Source: CAYRDC01 sp964422925 | GTDB lineage: Bacteria > Bacteroidota > Bacteroidia > Chitinophagales > S012-47 | NCBI GenBank assembly: GCA_964422925.1 | Contig: CAYRDC010000050.1 | Location: forward strand, 1-8,505 | Length of the DNA: 8,505 nucleotides | Direction of reading: 5' to 3' | Shown here: positions 7,135 to 8,505 of the stretch, piece after piece | How the letters are laid out: every line of letters starts with the position of its first letter | Position numbering within the stretch: position 1 is the stretch's first letter | The notes under the pieces: generated by a model | Told to the model about the DNA's origin: nothing | The model's database searches: none | What the model saw: only the letters and a program-made list of their open reading frames with translations | Position numbers and translations under genes: made by a program

Positions 7135-8263
7135 CATCGGACAAAATGTATTGGCTTACCCCGTAATGATCGCATTGTTTTTAATAATATCGCTGATCAT
7201 AAACCGCATATTGATCCGGTACAGCTTTAACCTGGGCACCCGCGGCCAGGAGAACCTGATCCGCTGGAGCCAGCAGCAAAAACCCTCCCTCGGGGGTTTT
7301 TCGTTCTATATCCTTTTTGTCGGAGCCATCCTCCTCTTTTCCCTGGTGGATTTCGCCTACCCTGACATGAATAACCGGCAATTGTTTGCCCTTTTCCTGG
7401 CCTGTTCACTCGGGTTTTTCATCGGCCTTGCGGATGACGCCTACAACACCTATCCGGTTCTGAAACTGCTGGGGCAGCTCACCTGCGCCAATATCCTGGT
7501 CTCCATGGGCCTGGTGATACCCTTGACCCCCAGCATGTTGCTCAACGGCCTGTTCACGATTGTTTGGGTGGTGGCGGTGATGAACAGCATCAATATGCTG
7601 GACAATATGGACGGGATCACGGCCACCGTGGCCACCGGCATCCTGCTGAACGGTATCCTGCTGGTATACCTGCAAACCGGCACCTTCACCACTTCCATGC
7701 TATTGTTCACCAGCGTGGCAGCCACCTTACTGGGGTTCCTGTATTTCAACTGGCATCCTTCCCGCATTTTCATGGGCGATGCCGGCAGCCAGTTCCTGGG
7801 CATTTTCCTTGCCACGACCAGCATCTGGGCCATGTGGGGGTTCAAGAACCCTACCGGGGAGTATTTCCAGATCCGGCAGTTCCTCATCCCGTTGATTGCC
7901 TTCCAGATCCCGGCCATCGATACGGCCACCGTCATCCTGCGCAGGATCGGCAGGGGGCAGATGCCCTTTGTGGGCGGCAGGGACCACACCACCCACCACT
8001 TCGCCTATCTCGGACTGAAAGACGGGCAGGTTTCTGCCCTGTACGGAGGGTTTACCCTGCTGTCTGTACTGGAAACCTATGGAGTGTACCGGCTGTTTGA
8101 GCGCTGGCAGTGGTGGCATAACCTGCTGGTGCTCGGGCTGTTTGCCCTCCAGTTTGCCCTGGCCCAGGTGATGTACGACATGGGGAAAAGGAAAAAACCG
8201 CCCGAAGAGGAAGAAACACCCGCCCCCGTGGAGGAAGAAGAACCGGCCGAGGTTACTTCATAA
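7127..8263 (+). CDS. WecA/TagO-like undecaprenyl-phosphate sugar-1-phosphate transferase
   Basis: It belongs to the MraY/WecA family of polytopic inner-membrane enzymes that transfer a HexNAc-1-phosphate from its UDP-sugar to undecaprenyl phosphate, which starts lipid-linked glycan assembly. From the ATG at 7127 it has 378 residues and overlaps the kinase gene by 8 nt; the frame is open further upstream but there lies wholly within the Tyr-tail coding region. Family motifs are intact: KPSLGGFSF (52-60), the Mg-binding ADD (102-104), NSINMLDNMDG (153-163), IFMGDAGS (214-221) and GGRDHTTHHFAYLGL (283-297). About ten hydrophobic segments are visible. The C-terminus is an unusual charged tail, KRKK followed by a Glu/Pro-rich stretch (about 354-376). 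UDP-GlcNAc is the likely substrate by family; the sugar cannot be fixed from sequence, and O-antigen, capsule or teichoic-acid-like roles cannot be told apart. Confidence 0.92.
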   Translation: MVSIGQNVLAYPVMIALFLIISLIINRILIRYSFNLGTRGQENLIRWSQQQKPSLGGFSFYILFVGAILLFSLVDFAYPDMNNRQLFALFLACSLGFFIGLADDAYNTYPVLKLLGQLTCANILVSMGLVIPLTPSMLLNGLFTIVWVVAVMNSINMLDNMDGITATVATGILLNGILLVYLQTGTFTTSMLLFTSVAATLLGFLYFNWHPSRIFMGDAGSQFLGIFLATTSIWAMWGFKNPTGEYFQIRQFLIPLIAFQIPAIDTATVILRRIGRGQMPFVGGRDHTTHHFAYLGLKDGQVSALYGGFTLLSVLETYGVYRLFERWQWWHNLLVLGLFALQFALAQVMYDMGKRKKPPEEEETPAPVEEEEPAEVTS

Positions 8264-8297
8264 ACCGGAAGCCCTTACGTTCCGCTGGCAAAAACAT

Positions 8298-8505
8298 GTC
8301 CCCCGCTGGCGGGGGAGTGCGCGGGCTTCTGCGCGAGGGAGGGGGTGGACTATTGTCCCCCGCTGGCGGGGGAGTGCACGGGCTTTTGCGGGCGGCAGGG
8401 GGTGGACACCTGTCCCCCGCTGGCGGGGGAGTGCGGCTGGCTTCGCGGGCGGCAGGGGGTGGACCCTGTCCCCCGCTGGCGGGGGAGTGCACGGGCTTTT
8501 GCGGG
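8298..8505. repeat. GC-rich tandem repeat array, period 56-57 bp, with a palindromic core
   Basis: A 23-nt core is repeated exactly at 8298-8320, 8355-8377, 8412-8434 and 8468-8490, giving periods of 57, 57 and 56. The core contains CCCCCGCTGGCGGGGG, which can fold as a 6-bp stem with a CTGG loop. The 33-34-nt stretches between cores are related to each other (CGGGCTTTTGCGGGCGGCA and GGGGGTGGAC), so they are parts of a tandem unit and not unique spacers. The array starts 34 nt after the stop of the WecA-like gene and is cut by the window end in copy 4. It may be a REP-like intergenic element or a minisatellite and could shape the 3' end of the operon transcript. No gene is supported in bases 8264-8505. 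Confidence 0.85.

Noticed and set aside
8253..8492. Minus-strand open frame encoding a Pro-rich repetitive peptide
   Set aside because: It is a by-product of the GC-rich 57-bp tandem repeat. Its start is a GTG inside the repeat, the 56-bp period breaks the pattern, and it overlaps the end of the WecA-like gene.
8298..8505. CRISPR array (23-nt exact repeats with 33-34-nt spacing)
   Set aside because: The stretches between repeats are similar to one another rather than unique, the whole unit is tandem, and no cas gene is visible.

Overview
The window looks like a chromosomal segment from a fairly GC-rich member of the Bacteroidota, probably near Chitinophagales. Three things point there. The putative promoters carry the Bacteroidota -7 box TAnnTTTG. 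No convincing Shine-Dalgarno sequence precedes any gene. The polysaccharide export lipoprotein, tyrosine kinase and WecA-like transferase have the features usual for that phylum. The taxonomic call is inference from these traits, not from a marker search.

Layout. Bases 1-551 hold a second, truncated copy of the 3' end of metG (minus strand) between two hairpin-forming sequences. Bases 552-2618 hold the complete metG (methionyl-tRNA synthetase, minus strand). Bases 2619-2744 are a divergent promoter region. Bases 2745-8263 are a plus-strand exopolysaccharide/capsule cluster: a GT4 glycosyltransferase, a Wza-type outer-membrane export lipoprotein, a Wzc-type chain-length regulator fused to a tyrosine autokinase, and a WecA/TagO-type polyprenyl-phosphate sugar-1-phosphate transferase. 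Bases 8264-8505 hold a GC-rich tandem repeat array (period 56-57 bp) that runs off the window.

How the genes work together. The WecA-like enzyme would load the first sugar-phosphate onto undecaprenyl phosphate at the inner membrane, and the GT4 enzyme would add a further sugar. After flipping and polymerisation by Wzx/Wzy-type proteins, which are not in this window, the Wzc-like protein and the Wza-like channel would control length and export. The last three genes are tightly packed (wza/wzc overlap 11 nt, wzc/wecA overlap 8 nt), which suggests translational coupling. The gene before them is 69 nt upstream, and that gap contains a possible extra promoter.

The most unusual features are the exact 450-bp duplication of the metG 3' end between diverged hairpins, and the structured G-rich repeat array after the polysaccharide genes. 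I found no clearly novel multi-gene system.
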